A stretch of DNA of 64,000 nucleotides from Thysanoteuthis rhombus. Lineage: Eukaryota > Mollusca > Cephalopoda > Oegopsida > Thysanoteuthidae. Shown one piece after another: positions 12,448-23,142 of this stretch (positions are counted from its first letter, which is position 1; the number at the start of each line of letters is the position of its first letter). The translations under genes and the position numbers were made by a program. The notes below the pieces were generated by a model. The model saw only the letters and a list, made by a program, of their open reading frames with translations, made no database searches and was not told where the DNA came from. The DNA lies in the NCBI GenBank assembly GCA_963457665.1, contig OY735209.1, forward strand, positions 10,205,814 to 10,269,813, written 5' to 3'.

Positions 12448-12507
<60 letters not shown>
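12131..12507. repeat. Purine-rich tract ending in (GA)n
   Basis: Mixed GAAA/GATA sequence, then (GA)~28 at 12451-12507. The sequence just after it (GAATGTGATAAAGAG) recurs at 13303, between two (TA)n arrays. Confidence 0.85.
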
Positions 12508-12509
<2 letters not shown>

Positions 12510-13083
12510 TGATAAAGAGAAAAAGTTAAGAGAGAGCGTTGGAAATAAAAGATGGAAAGAGAGGGGGACATTCATTGGGACAGAAAGTGACAAACTATCT
12601 GTTATACGTGCGGGTGATTCCATTGGTTTTCCAGTTCCCTCAGCACTTCACTTCTGGGGGCGGCGGGCATCGGTCGATGAACCGTGCTCTGCACTTTTAA
12701 GTGCAATGGGGGCGTGACGGGTGGATGGGCGGACGGGCGACCTCCTGAAACTAAACATTCAATCATTCTTAGCTTTCGGTCAAAAGATCGAGAGAAACAC
12801 AGAGAGAGACAGAGTGAGAGACAGAGAGATACAGACGGATAGAGAGGGTGTTCATAAAAGGAATGCAACGAGACAAGCAGACCAAAAAGTAACAACCAAG
12901 CGCACCAAAGCCAGACAAAACGAAGATAATAAAAATGATTCAGACAGAGATGAAGATTTCGAGGATCTGCAGATGCGCATGCGTGCAGATATAATTCTTT
13001 TTGCATAAATACTTACCTACCTATCAACCTACCTATCTACCTAAGTACCCACCTATTTATCCATGCGCATGTGCACCACAGGT

Positions 13084-13088
<5 letters not shown>
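12508..13088. other. Non-coding DNA
   Basis: Open frames exist on both strands at 12602-13008, but both are driven by purine-rich low-complexity sequence and match no family I know. Confidence 0.5.
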
Positions 13089-13175
<87 letters not shown>

Positions 13176-13231
13176 AATCATGTCCTGCATAGATTATGGT
13201 ATTGCCAATGTTAGTGACTTTTCTGCCAGTG

Positions 13232-13280
<49 letters not shown>

Positions 13281-13336
13281 ATATATACGAGAGAGGGATA
13301 AAGAGAATGTGATAAAGAGCGAAAGTGAAGAGAAAG

Positions 13337-13395
<59 letters not shown>
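13089..13395. repeat. Three (TA)n arrays in close series
   Basis: (TA)n at 13089-13171, 13233-13287 and 13340-13395, separated by 61 and 52 bases. The second spacer is purine-rich and contains two imperfect ATAAAGAG units. Confidence 0.96.
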
Positions 13396-13400
<5 letters not shown>

Positions 13401-13571
13401 CATAAACATTTTTGTGTAGCGAATCATTTATTTCATCATATTTTAGGCTTTACTCTAACTTAACTTGATGTTTATCGTTGAATGTATCAGGCACTTTATG
13501 AAATTAACCCATCACATATCGGATATTGCATTATATCATTACATCATATATTGTATTCCTGATTGTTATTG

Positions 13572-13649
<78 letters not shown>
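13572..13649. repeat. (TA)n microsatellite
   Basis: About 39 uninterrupted TA units. TTCACTGCCAGAAAATGA directly follows, and a similar TTCTGCCAGTGA lies in inverse-like form before the array at 13233. Confidence 0.96.
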
Positions 13650-13651
<2 letters not shown>

Positions 13652-14675
13652 TCACTGCCAGAAAATGATGGAAAAGAAGAAGAAAAAATGAAGAGATTAG
13701 AACCTCAGCATGGAGGAACTGCAGATCATTATATGCTCCAAGAACTAACTTCTCAATACTTATTTTTAATCTGTCCCACTAAAACCTAGACCTACAGTTT
13801 TTACAAGCCAACCTAAAACAGCAAGTTATTACTTCCCTAAAACAGGTGATTGGTTTCTGTACAATATTTCTTGGAGTTTTGGCAGTTCATCCAAACCCTG
13901 ATGTCACACAATGGAGACCTCCATATGGAACCATCTACCAGGAGCCATCTGTTAACTATCTTTAGAGGAAGGTGTCGGGAGTAGATAAAATCTTTGAACA
14001 ATATGCATAGCTCATCAACAGCTTAAAAGGCCAGTAGAAAAGAGGGTCAACACTTTGGAGGTATGTCAATCATTATCCAAGGACTCAGCTCCCTGTGTAA
14101 GAGGGTCTTTATTTTTAACGGAGTGTTACAACTAGAAGGAGAAGAGCTGGAACAATTTAGAGAATAGTTGTTCTGTTGTTATTCTGCAGTAAAATGAATT
14201 CTGGGTGACTGAAGAAGGTGGTCCACTCAAAATCTAGAAACACTGCCTCCTCAAGAGAGACAAGTCTTTGAGTCTACATCATTGTTTGAATGTACAAGGA
14301 GGATCGATATGGTAAGTCAATATAAGAGAGAGGTGCTTGAACTAAACCAACCCATAGCATTTATAAAATTGAATTCCATTTCAACAGTAGCCTGACTTGC
14401 ATTTGCTGATAACCTGTCTGACATCTCCTCTAAAACTATACTATGCGAGGGTGACACGATTCGATTTATCACTAATGATTCGACAAGCAGGGCTCACAAA
14501 TAATGCCATTGGAACTGTTCTAGTTATCATTTATCCTCCCAACAGACCCCCAGGGTCGCTGTCATTTGCATTGTCCCATTACTACGCGGTCCCTATTGCC
14601 CCTGTCAACCGTAAGTGGCAATGGGGTCACTCAACTACTTGCACCGGGATCATGCCTCCTTCAATACCGAGATTA
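13650..14675. other. Non-repetitive DNA, possibly old transposon or transcript-derived
   Basis: Less AT-biased than its surroundings with no microsatellites. I could not place any of its short frames (for example 14397-14690) in a protein family. A decayed LINE, processed pseudogene or UTR are all possible. Confidence 0.3.
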
Positions 14676-14871
14676 GGACTGCCAATTTGATTGCTTTTTT
14701 GTTTTGTTTCCTTCGAATTCTTGAGTCCAGTGTTGGAAATATTCAGATTTTTTAAAAATATTTTCGCGTTTTCAAGTCCAGTGTTGCTAATTGAGATGTT
14801 TTTTTTTATTTGAATCTGAGAGTGACTTCCAGAATCAAAAAATTGAAAAATCACATCTAAATTGGCAGTCC
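14676..14871. mobile_element. MITE-like element (M1), copy 1, 196 bp
   Basis: The ends are perfect 13-base terminal inverted repeats: GGACTGCCAATTT at 14676-14688 and its reverse complement at 14859-14871. Internal sequence (CAGTGTTG...AATTGAGAT, GAGAGTGACTTCCAGAATC) is shared with the copy at 46698. It has no coding capacity. Length and structure fit a miniature inverted-repeat element. The target-site duplication is not clear. Confidence 0.8.
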
Positions 14872-16925
14872 CAAATACTCTTTCTATTCACAGACATCAA
14901 CGAAAGATCTATGATGATTAACCTTTTTTTGCACGGTCTGTCGAAATTTTATTTTTTTTAACAATCTTGTTATCGGAGTTTCATTTACATCAATCTATAA
15001 ACGTACCTAAAATTAAGACATATGTATTCATGTAAGTAACATTCCAATAACAGGACTATCAAAGGAAAATTTGACACACCGTGCTGAAAAAAATTCACCA
15101 TCACAGGGTTAAGATTTGATTACGTCGAATTTTTTGTGCTTTCAAACCTTAAGACCTTTGTTACCCCCAGAAATGTATCAGGACTAATTGAAAGGTCTCA
15201 CTATTTACAATCTAGCAATTTAACGCCATGTGATAGCACAAAACATACTTTTTTTTCTCTTTCGAGAATTTATTAGTTTAAAAAAGTTCTTGATGTAGTA
15301 GGATTGAATGCAGTTGAATAACACGTGGTATTCATTCACGCTGGTAAGACTGGTGGCGTTTCAGCTGACGTCAGCCGGTGTTGAGGCAAAATGTGTGCGT
15401 TTCAATTCGGTCAATTCCAGGATGCTCAGTGCCGATACGGTCCCATTTTTCTCCCATGGGATTATGGAAACTAGGGAAAATATTCATCGAATAAAATGCA
15501 CTATCAGTAAAGGTTATTTCAATTCGTCTGATTTCTTAGAAATTGCGGGTTAAAAAAATAAACTATGACATCTTGGAATTGCAAGGAAAGTGAAAAGGTT
15601 AGACTGGGGAAGTTTCGGCATGATTCTGACTTTTGTTCATTGGAACGTGATGCTAATACAATGAGGATAGCCAACCAGAGAGAAAACGTGGCGTCCTGAT
15701 CCCAAGAGATAACGGTTCCTTTCAACAATTACTCGATGCAGAGTCCCAAATTTTCTCTCTCCGCACTCGGGTACACAACTGTTCAGTTGCACGTCTATTC
15801 GATTTAATATTTTTAGAGCCAGGCCAGAGTGAGGCCTTTCGTGAGTAGAGAGATATTTTTTTACTACAATGATCAAAGACATCTCAATCGTTACGAGAAA
15901 TTACGAGATTCTCGGCCAATGGAGAATCTCTGAAGCTTCGCCACAGTATTGTAATAATTTTGCTATCATTAAACTTCTTAATAAATTTCAAAAAATCTCA
16001 CAGCTTACAACAGAAAAGAGATTAATGTGACGAATAAACATTGTCATATAATTTAGATGAGTCCACTAAACAACAGTTGGAGAAAGGGGCCTGCGACTAT
16101 AAGCCAATCAGAATGCAGCATGGCCTTCACTGCAAATAACCACACTAAGATTGCCAAAGTAGCCAAATTTTTAGCTAGATCTGTTTGCTTAAAAAAATTA
16201 TCCGATAGAAATCCACGATAGCCAAATATCTGGCTAATTATATAAAATAATTAGAAACCTTATTAATGATTATTCATATCAATCTTTCAACTGAATGTAT
16301 GGCTCGGCTCCATAGACTAAGCCCACATTTCATATTAGTGGCTTTTGTTCCAAAATAAAGAATGAAAAACATGCAAAAAAGCTCTTTTCGTCTTATCTTA
16401 ATCAAATCAATGAAATAATAGCGCAGTTATTTTGGAATTATACACAACAGATAACAATGTAAGTGGCGGACGTCATTCTGTGCGGTACTTATTGCATGGA
16501 AAGATTTAAAGATGGTATTCTCAAGTAGGCACAGCACAATTTTGCATCTTAGTTTTGGTACTCAGAAACCAATTCTCATTGAGTACTTTTTGAGATTAGC
16601 TTTATGCCAAGTTAGACTTTTTCAACAGGTACCGGGTTGGTTCAGATATGGTACTGGGTATAACATCGTCCTTTCAGACGGTGAAGGCAAAACAGAACAA
16701 AACTGGTAATCATCAAATTTTGAGTAGTATTTCTTTCATCTTGATTTTTGCTGCTTTTCATGGCAACTATCCAGATCGTCAATCTACAGCCATCAGTGAA
16801 TAATGTAAATCAGACATGAAGAGCTTTTTCTTTACTTTAATCCTAGATAGAGCGCACTGATGCTCTGATCTTTCGGCAGAAGTGCTAATCCAAACGTTAA
16901 TAATCCCGTCATCTTTGACGGTTAC
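14872..16925. other. AT-rich non-coding DNA
   Basis: No gene or repeat family recognised. Open frames at 15308-15882 on both strands have no recognisable motif. Confidence 0.5.
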
Positions 16926-16971
<46 letters not shown>

Positions 16972-17077
16972 GTAGTAATAATAACAATAATAACAACAAC
17001 AACAACAACAACAATAATAATAATAATAAGGCAACTGGTGTGAGATTCCAAATAATAATAATAATAATAATAATAAT
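16926..17077. repeat. (AAT)n/(AAC)n arrays
   Basis: (AAT)~17, a mixed AGT/AAC block and AAT again to 17029, then AAGGCAACTGGTGTGAGATT and a second (AAT)~9 at 17051-17077. The intervening phrase is the 3' end of the (AAT)n-tailed family described next. Confidence 0.93.
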
Positions 17078-17349
17078 CCAGCTGTTAGTGCTGGACTAGC
17101 AACAAAGAAAAGGGCATGGTGGAGTCGATTCTAACCACGGAGCTGCTGCGATAGGTGAGGATGAGGATTAGGGCTGGAGACTTGCTGTCACTCAGATTTC
17201 TGTGATAGCCAACTGGCAACTGGTGTGAGACTCAAATCTGCAGCACTGTAGTGGACTTTGAGAGTGCGGAGGGGAGGGCTCGAGACTTGAGGTGACTTGC
17301 TGTCACTCAGTTTCCGGCGGTGAATACCAGGTTACTGGTGTGGAAATGC

Positions 17350-17414
<65 letters not shown>
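17078..17414 (+). mobile_element. (AAT)n-tailed dispersed family, tandem copies
   Basis: Two successive copies each carry GACTTGCTGTCACTCAG and an end like GGCAACTGGTGTGAGA. The second runs into (TAA)~22 at 17350-17414. The copy at 25922-26070 shares GCTGTGATAGGTGAGG, TACTGTCACTCAG and GGCAACTAGTGTGAGATT, and ends in a triplet array. A microsatellite tail following a fixed 3' end is typical of non-LTR retroelements or SINEs. I do not recognise the family and see no promoter boxes. Confidence 0.65.
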
Positions 17415-17934
17415 CAGTAAAAACAAGACATGTAATTTCGATGATGATCTCCAAGTACATGTCCTAGGGAGGTCTTGACACTCTAGCACACCACAAGAGT
17501 GAGTGGGTATTAAGGCTAAAAACTCACGAACCAGATGGCCCAGAAAATAATTCTGTTTACGTGGTTTGTATTCACCATAAACTCTCTGGTAATTGTTTAC
17601 CAAAGATTTAAAAATACATCACGTTTTCCGTAACATTAATATGTGACTCTCAATATGGAACTGAAGAAAGAATGAAGAAAGCTCACCTGAAAAGAGGACG
17701 AGAATTGTAAAATCAATGGGAGAAAGAAATAAATTGAAAAAAAAATGGAATGCACGAACGGAGAAGAAGAGACAAAGTAAATAGGGATCATAAGACAAGA
17801 CTTGAACCGGAAACAGAAGAATTCATTTAAGTGTACAGAAATAATATGTCTCTGTGTGTCTGTCTGTCTGCTTGTCTGTTCATCTACGCGTGCATGTGTG
17901 TATATAGACATAATTGTGTGTGTCTGGGCCTCAC
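17415..17934. other. Non-coding DNA
   Basis: No gene recognised. Purine-rich between 17650 and 17780. Confidence 0.5.
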
Positions 17935-18267
17935 ATGAAGAGACCACAAGACAGCACAGTACATCCAAGAAAAGACAAGAATTAGGGACATCATAGAATC
18001 CATTAAAATCTCAAATGGCGGTGGGCTGGACATGTTGCAAGAATGACAGACAATCGATGGACATCACAACTCACAACATGGATCCCCCGGGACCACATGT
18101 GCAACCGAGACCGGCAAAATGTTAGATGGAGAGACGAGCTAGACAAATTCAGAAAGTACTGGCTCCGTGATGCCCATGATAGGGAAGTGTGGCAAATCCT
18201 GGGGAAGGTCTATGTCCAACGACGGACGCTAAAAGACTGATGATGATGATGATGATGATGATGATAA
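17935..18267 (+). pseudogene. RTE-type LINE ORF2 C-terminus with (TGA)n tail
   Basis: Frames combine to give HKTAQYIQEKTRIRDIIESI, a one-base frameshift near 18010, then WRWAGHVARMTDNRWTSQL, WIPRDHMCN, RWRDELDKFRKYWLRDAHDR and LGKVYVQRRTLKD with a TGA stop at 18238. The stop leads straight into (TGA)~10. A 3' microsatellite directly after the stop codon is characteristic of RTE-clade LINEs. The 5' end is truncated before the RT domain. Protein similarity to the copies at 6595, 38425, 48130 and 57330 is plain by eye. Confidence 0.88.
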
Positions 18268-18755
18268 GTGGACACGCAAGCACACAAACACACACACACA
18301 TACACAGAAATGAAAAAAAAATACTTGGATTCCACAAAAGGGATCTAATAAATTTCAGAAAAAAAGGCAAAAATAAAGGAAAAATCACACTCGCTGGAAT
18401 TTTTTGGTATTTGATAATATCTGTTGTTTTGTAAGATATAAGATATTGGGTTCATAGCCTCAACAGATTTTCTGTTATCTTCAGAAGGTGTGAACTAAGA
18501 GATGTATCAATTAGAAGCTCTCCAATGTCGTTATATCTTTAGCGAGAATAGGCGTTATTAATTGAAACTCTAAATTTTGAGTGCTGAATAATCAGCCATT
18601 GTTCTTGGCCACTACGATTTTGGTTGTTGTTAATGTTTCATAACCGCAGCGAATCGCTATCGTGTTTTCAAAAAATGTTTTCTAAATATATAAATAAAAC
18701 CAAAAAAATAGGGTAAGAGATGAACAAAACAAAGACAAAGTAATAATCAATGATT
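18268..18755. other. AT-rich non-coding DNA
   Basis: A short (CA)n lies at 18286-18303. Nothing else is recognised. Confidence 0.5.
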
Positions 18756-19236
18756 AAATCGCAATTAAGGCCATAAGGATGAACGGCGAAGCCTTGAAAG
18801 AATTTAAGGAATACACTAACCTCGGTTGGGCGATAAAGCTAAAAAAAGACAACGGAAATGAAATAAGACGGCGCGTAACGATTGGCTGAGAAGCATTTGG
18901 TACAAATAGAGACATGCTGCCAATATGCTTAAAACGTGAAGTATATGATCAATGTATTATATCACGAGTGTGAAACCTGAAAAGAAAGTAGGAGAGAGGG
19001 CAATGGGAAGAGCAATGTTAGTAACAATTCTTGGGGATAGAAAAAGATTGATATGGGTCTGAGAGTGGATCAGGGTGAAGGATATCGTACAAGGGATTAA
19101 ACAACAAAAATGGAGAAAGACACCAATGAAAAAGAGGGATAGCAGATGGAGCAAAAAGCTAACAGATTTTAACAGTAAACGCAGTTGGAAAAGACCACAC
19201 ACAATTGGGAGAGATGAGGTAGAAATGTTTGCCAGT

Positions 19237-19240
<4 letters not shown>
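18756..19240 (+). pseudogene. Second RTE subfamily, ORF2 C-terminal fragment
   Basis: Translation gives EFKEYTNLGWAIKLKKDNGN, EIRRRVTIG, a stop, EAFGTNRDML, PICLKREVYDQCI, then, after shifts, RVKDIVQGIKQQKW, RRDSRWSKKLTDF-type sequence and GRDEVEMFASKT. The LGxxxxLKKDNGNEIRRR block and the VYDQCI block are the usual region after the RT core in RTE elements. The fragment stops where a (CA)n-(TA)n array begins at 19240, so its original 3' end is lost. It differs clearly from the WTSQL/RKYWLRDAHD subfamily in the same window. Confidence 0.82.

Positions 19241-19320
<80 letters not shown>
19240..19320. repeat. Compound (CA)n-(TA)n microsatellite
   Basis: (CA)~16 followed by (TA)~24. It abuts the truncated RTE fragment directly. 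Confidence 0.96.
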
Positions 19321-19324
<4 letters not shown>

Positions 19325-19409
19325 ATTAGTGAAATTTACAGATAAATAAACCTAACTTCCATACACTTTCACTCTTGAGTCTGTCTCACTCTCAATAGTT
19401 CAAATTATA

Positions 19410-19422
19410 TATATATATATGA

Positions 19423-19497
<75 letters not shown>

Positions 19498-19520
19498 GGG
19501 GGGATAGATAGATAGATAGG
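19410..19520. repeat. Compound (TA)n-(GA)n-(GATA)n
   Basis: TA tract to 19457, (GA)~18 to 19494, a G-rich break, then four GATA units. Confidence 0.95.
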
Positions 19521-19886
19521 TAGATGTGGTGTCTACCAACAATGTAATGTTCACGTCCTTTGGTCCAATCACATGCGTTACCGACGGAATATTCTCGCTG
19601 AAGGGACAGACCCCCTTCCGTAGCCCATGAATCTGTCAGTAGGAAACTCTTATCAAACTTAAGACGCAAGTTCCCTGCTCCTATTCGCACCACCTCGATG
19701 GACCATTGGATGCAAACCCCTTTTAAAGGATGGGGTCAGTCCTGCGCAAGTCGTGCTTCACCTGAAAACTCCATTGCTCAGGCTGGAGGGTTATTCCGCA
19801 CACTGTCCCCTCCATCTATGCTCTTACAGCTGCAGAAAACTCTTCCCAACAGAATCTTCGTTTGCAGAGCCGAAGCCATTATACAG
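19521..19886. other. GC-richer stretch, unidentified
   Basis: More balanced base composition than its neighbours, with open frames on both strands (minus 19400-19693, plus 19698-19910). Neither protein belongs to a family I know. It could be an old repeat, as it lies between two GATA arrays. Confidence 0.3.
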
Positions 19887-19896
19887 ACAGACAAAC

Positions 19897-19937
<41 letters not shown>
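19887..19937. repeat. (ACAG)n-(ATAG)n tetranucleotide array
   Basis: A few ACAG/ACAA units followed by about 10 GATA units. Confidence 0.95.
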
Positions 19938-20091
19938 TGAAAATATTTGGATAGATAGATACATACATACATTTTGAGTCGCATTCATCCATATCTGGCG
20001 TACATATTCTGACAGGATGGAAAGGGCTTCACGCGCTGCATCCTTACTCTCCAGACTCGGACGCTCCAATCCCCACCCACCAAACAACCCC

Positions 20092-20225
20092 CTCCCACAC
20101 ACACACACATGCAAGCACTCTCTCTCTCTCACACACACACATGCATCCCTCCTTCACACACACTTTCTCTCTCTCCCTCTCTCTCTCTCTCACACACATA
20201 TTCACTCACACATACACATGCGTTA
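20092..20225. repeat. Interleaved (CA)n and (TC)n blocks
   Basis: Three alternations of CACACA and TCTCTC blocks, giving a segmentally duplicated microsatellite. Confidence 0.9.
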
Positions 20226-20755
20226 AAGGTTTTAATGTCGGCCACTGGCTGGCCAGTCAGACCAACTATCTCAATATTCTTGCTTCTTCCCCTTCACCAT
20301 CCCCATCCCAGTTTTTGCCTGTCCGACCAGTAAGTCCAGTCCTGGCCGATCAGTGGCTGGTCAGTCTCTCTCTCTAGTGTAAGTCCATTGGTCGCACATT
20401 GAATGACTAGATGGGATTACCAGCGGTAAGCATCTTAAGAGGGATATGTACGCCGGTAAGCACTAGTCACATGCGAAAAGAAATCACGAGTTGGGGTGGG
20501 GGGGGGGAACGGTTAGAAATGTGAGAGCGAAGGGAAAGTGGCGGAACAGGGGTTGTTTGGGGAACAGGGAGGGGTGACCGAGGGGGATATTGAGTAAGAG
20601 ATTCGGGGAAATGGCGAGGGGGTTGGCACCTAAATCTTAGAAGATCTTTAGACTTTATCTCCTGGTATATCATCGAAAGATTCTTCAAGTCGTGTTCTTT
20701 GCATAATGTGAAATATATTGTTCGATAGGAGGGAAAGAAAAAATCTACATAAAAG
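20226..20755. other. Non-coding DNA
   Basis: Contains three CTGGCCAGTC/GGCTGGTCAG-like motifs at 20245-20365, which form short inverted repeats. No gene recognised. Confidence 0.4.
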
Positions 20756-20756
20756 A

Positions 20757-20759
<3 letters not shown>

Positions 20760-20821
<62 letters not shown>

Positions 20822-20826
20822 TGTGA
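20760..20826. repeat. Compound (TA)n-(TG)n
   Basis: (TA)~15 followed by (TG)~17 with one TA break. Confidence 0.95.
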
Positions 20827-21429
20827 ATATATATATTATGTATATGTGTTTATTGTATGGAAGTGAAGTAATCCGACAAAATAGTGGAAATTAGACGATG
20901 TGGAAAAGTTAGATAATTAGAGAAAAGAACAAGTGTTCCATCTCAAAAAAATTATTATCACTAAGACGGGCTTGATGCATTTCGTCGATTTACACCAACT
21001 CTTTCAAAAGACAACAGAAAATTATTAGTACACACACCATCTCTTCCTCATTTCATTTTTTTTAAAATCCAAAACATGCAAACTGCCACGCATTTGAAGA
21101 GGTTGGTGTGAACCAGCAGAATGCATCAAGCCTAACATTGTGATAAACAAATAATGAGATGTAACACATGTTCTATTCTCAAATGTTCTCCCTTCTACAC
21201 AAAAAAAAAGGAAGAAAGGTAGAGAGCAAATTCGCCAGAAAAAAAAAGAAAAAGAAAGAAATCTGAAAGAATGGAAGACAACTAGAAGGGATAAGATTAA
21301 CAGAGGGAAAAAAAGGAAGAAAAGATGAAACAAAGAAAGAAAGAAAATTTGAAAAAAGGAAGAGGAAGAGAGAAAAATGGCCAGAAAAAAGGGATATCCT
21401 TAAAAAAGAAAGGAAGAAAAATATCTGTG
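20827..21429. other. Non-coding, partly purine-rich
   Basis: Purine-rich GAAA/GGAA sequence from 21200 to 21420. No gene recognised. Confidence 0.5.
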
Positions 21430-21619
21430 CCTCGCATACGTGAATTAATCATCGAACAAATTGTCTAAAACTATCAAAAAACGATAAAGTTTGCAGATAG
21501 TGGTTAGTGATATTCTTGGTTGTAGCTTCAAAAATGTGACCAGAAGCATCCGGACACACACACACACACACACACACACATGCACGTATACACTCACACG
21601 CACACACGTATGCATGTAC

Positions 21620-21650
<31 letters not shown>

Positions 21651-21660
21651 AACACACACA
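21430..21660 (+). mobile_element. (CA)n-tailed family F2, 3' part, copy 1
   Basis: It shares GGTTGTAGC...AAAAATGTGA..CAGAAGC.TCCGGACACAC with copies at 34878, 42367 and (minus) 47820. The fixed 3' phrase leads directly into a (CA)n array, with CA/CGTA variants, to 21660. The 5' half of the family is not recognisable here. Confidence 0.6.
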
Positions 21661-22283
21661 CGATGAATTATCAATTCATTATGAATTTTACTTGGCTAAG
21701 CCAAGATAAGGCATTACATAATGGAAAGCAATGTTCCATTTGGAAGGTGTACAGTCAGGCTATAGTAAAATCGAAAAATATGTTCGCAGAAACCTCCTTC
21801 CGGATTTTTTTTTCTAAATGGGGGCAATATCACACCTCAGGAGGTGAAATTTTTCCCTGAGAGTAGAGGGGGGTGATAGATCACTAAATAACCAAAACGG
21901 AACGGTTGGAGGAGAAGGTTGAGAAACCATGGTCTACTAATTATGATTCTCATTTGTTGAGAGAAAGTTACTGCAGACTAGTCTGCCCAGAATGAATCCG
22001 AATTTTAACGCATTTGCAAATGAATAAAGGAGGCTGCTACTTAATTGACAATTATTAATTCCTCCCTAGGGAAATAGATCATTATATTTTAGACAGCGGT
22101 GATCACAAACGCGGATCCAACACTCTCATCAGTTCACCGTACACCTTGCATTCATTAAGTTAGCGTATTTAATGGGTACCCTAATCCAATGCATCTAACT
22201 ACTATGCAGTTTTGGCTACTTGAAGGTCACGAACCGATAAATTTAGTATCATATAGAGTTATCTATTTATCTATCAAGATGTT
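21661..22283. other. AT-rich non-coding DNA
   Basis: No gene or known repeat seen. Confidence 0.5.
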
Positions 22284-22498
22284 ATTAAGAAATGGATGTG
22301 TATGATCCGACAGAATGATTATGAATTGTGTTATATTATATTGAAACTTTTATTTGAAATGATCTCCCGAGGAATGTACTATTTGGCCATAAAAGGAACT
22401 AACACTCGGAGAAAATGGGGCTGTTGCAGGAATCGAACCTGCGACCGAAAGGGTGGCCTCTTCAACGTGGCCTTGCTCTTACTATTGAGTTATACATA
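22284..22498 (-). mobile_element. tRNA-derived SINE (S1), copy 1, near full length
   Basis: Minus-strand reading starts with a tRNA-like head: ACTCAATAGTAAGAGCAAGG (A-box region), GGCCACGTTGAAGAGGCCAC, then GCAGGTTCGATTCCTGCA (a perfect T-arm with B box) and ACAGCCCC. The body follows (TTTGGCC..ATGATACATT-type, GAGATCATTTCAAATA) and ends ATCATTCTGTCGGATCATAC and ..CATTTCTTAA. The head spans 22423-22498. Six recognisable copies or halves occur in the window. The T-arm is intact but the whole is no longer a functional tRNA. Confidence 0.85.
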
Positions 22499-22499
22499 T

Positions 22500-22560
22500 G
22501 GAGAGAGAGAAAGATGGAGGGAGAGAGAGATAGACAGATAGATTGCTGTATAGATAAATA
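22500..22560. repeat. (GA)n and GATA-like tract
   Basis: Purine tract lying against the tRNA-head end of the SINE. Confidence 0.85.
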
Positions 22561-22683
22561 GAGCTTGTTGAATGATAAATGAGGGGTGGTGAGAGTTTAT
22601 TTGTTTTCCACGTTTTGTTAATTTCTTTCTTTTTTCTTCTTTCTTTGCTCCCATCTCTTCACTATCAACTTCTCTTTCCTTTA

Positions 22684-23142
22684 TTAGAAACCATCAACCA
22701 AAACTGTCTCCAAAACTGTCACCAAAACTGTCAATAGAGATTTCTCCAGTTTTCAAGTTGGTCCGGTTGGCTGTGTATGTATGTAAGACACGTACCGATC
22801 GCACCATTGGAGCTAGAGGGCTGAGAATTAGAACATTTCTTCCGTATTATGTCTAGTAAGAACGCTTCTTCATCTTCTATCAAAATCCCTCCGAAAAATA
22901 GTTTTTTAAGAGGGTGTTCAGTTTGCAATGTAGGTATATGCTAAATCAGTCTCTAATTTGTTCCCGCTTGTTTTCAGAAAATGCTGACATTTCAGTGATT
23001 ACTACCCACCAAAAGGTGAGAGAAGTAACTTATCCATCGATACCCCTTTCTCCAATTTTTTTAATTGATCACTCCCAACACGGCATGCTGACCAAAGACG
23101 TTGGGCACATGACGGTTTCTATTGAGTGATTAACCAAACTTG
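22684..23142 (+). mobile_element. F1 dispersed repeat, copy 3 (full length)
   Basis: The left end is TTAGAAACCATCAACC and the right end is GACGGTTTCTATTGAGTGAT plus TAACCAAACTTG. The left AGAAACCATCA (22686-22696) and right GACGGTTTCT (23111-23120) are inverted relatives. Inner blocks are GGTTTCTCCAGTTTTCAAG-type, CTAGAGGGCTGAGAATT, AAAAGGTGAGAGAAGTAAC and CAACACGGCATGCTGACCAA. No coding capacity. Confidence 0.82.

Noticed and set aside
12602..13006. 134-codon minus-strand frame with a Trp/Leu-rich hydrophobic stretch
   Set aside because: Part comes from a purine-rich tract on the plus strand, the other strand is equally open, and I see no family signature.
22423..22498. Possible functional tRNA gene (good T-arm)
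   Set aside because: It is the head of a repeated SINE with body and tail; the anticodon region and acceptor stem do not form a proper cloverleaf.
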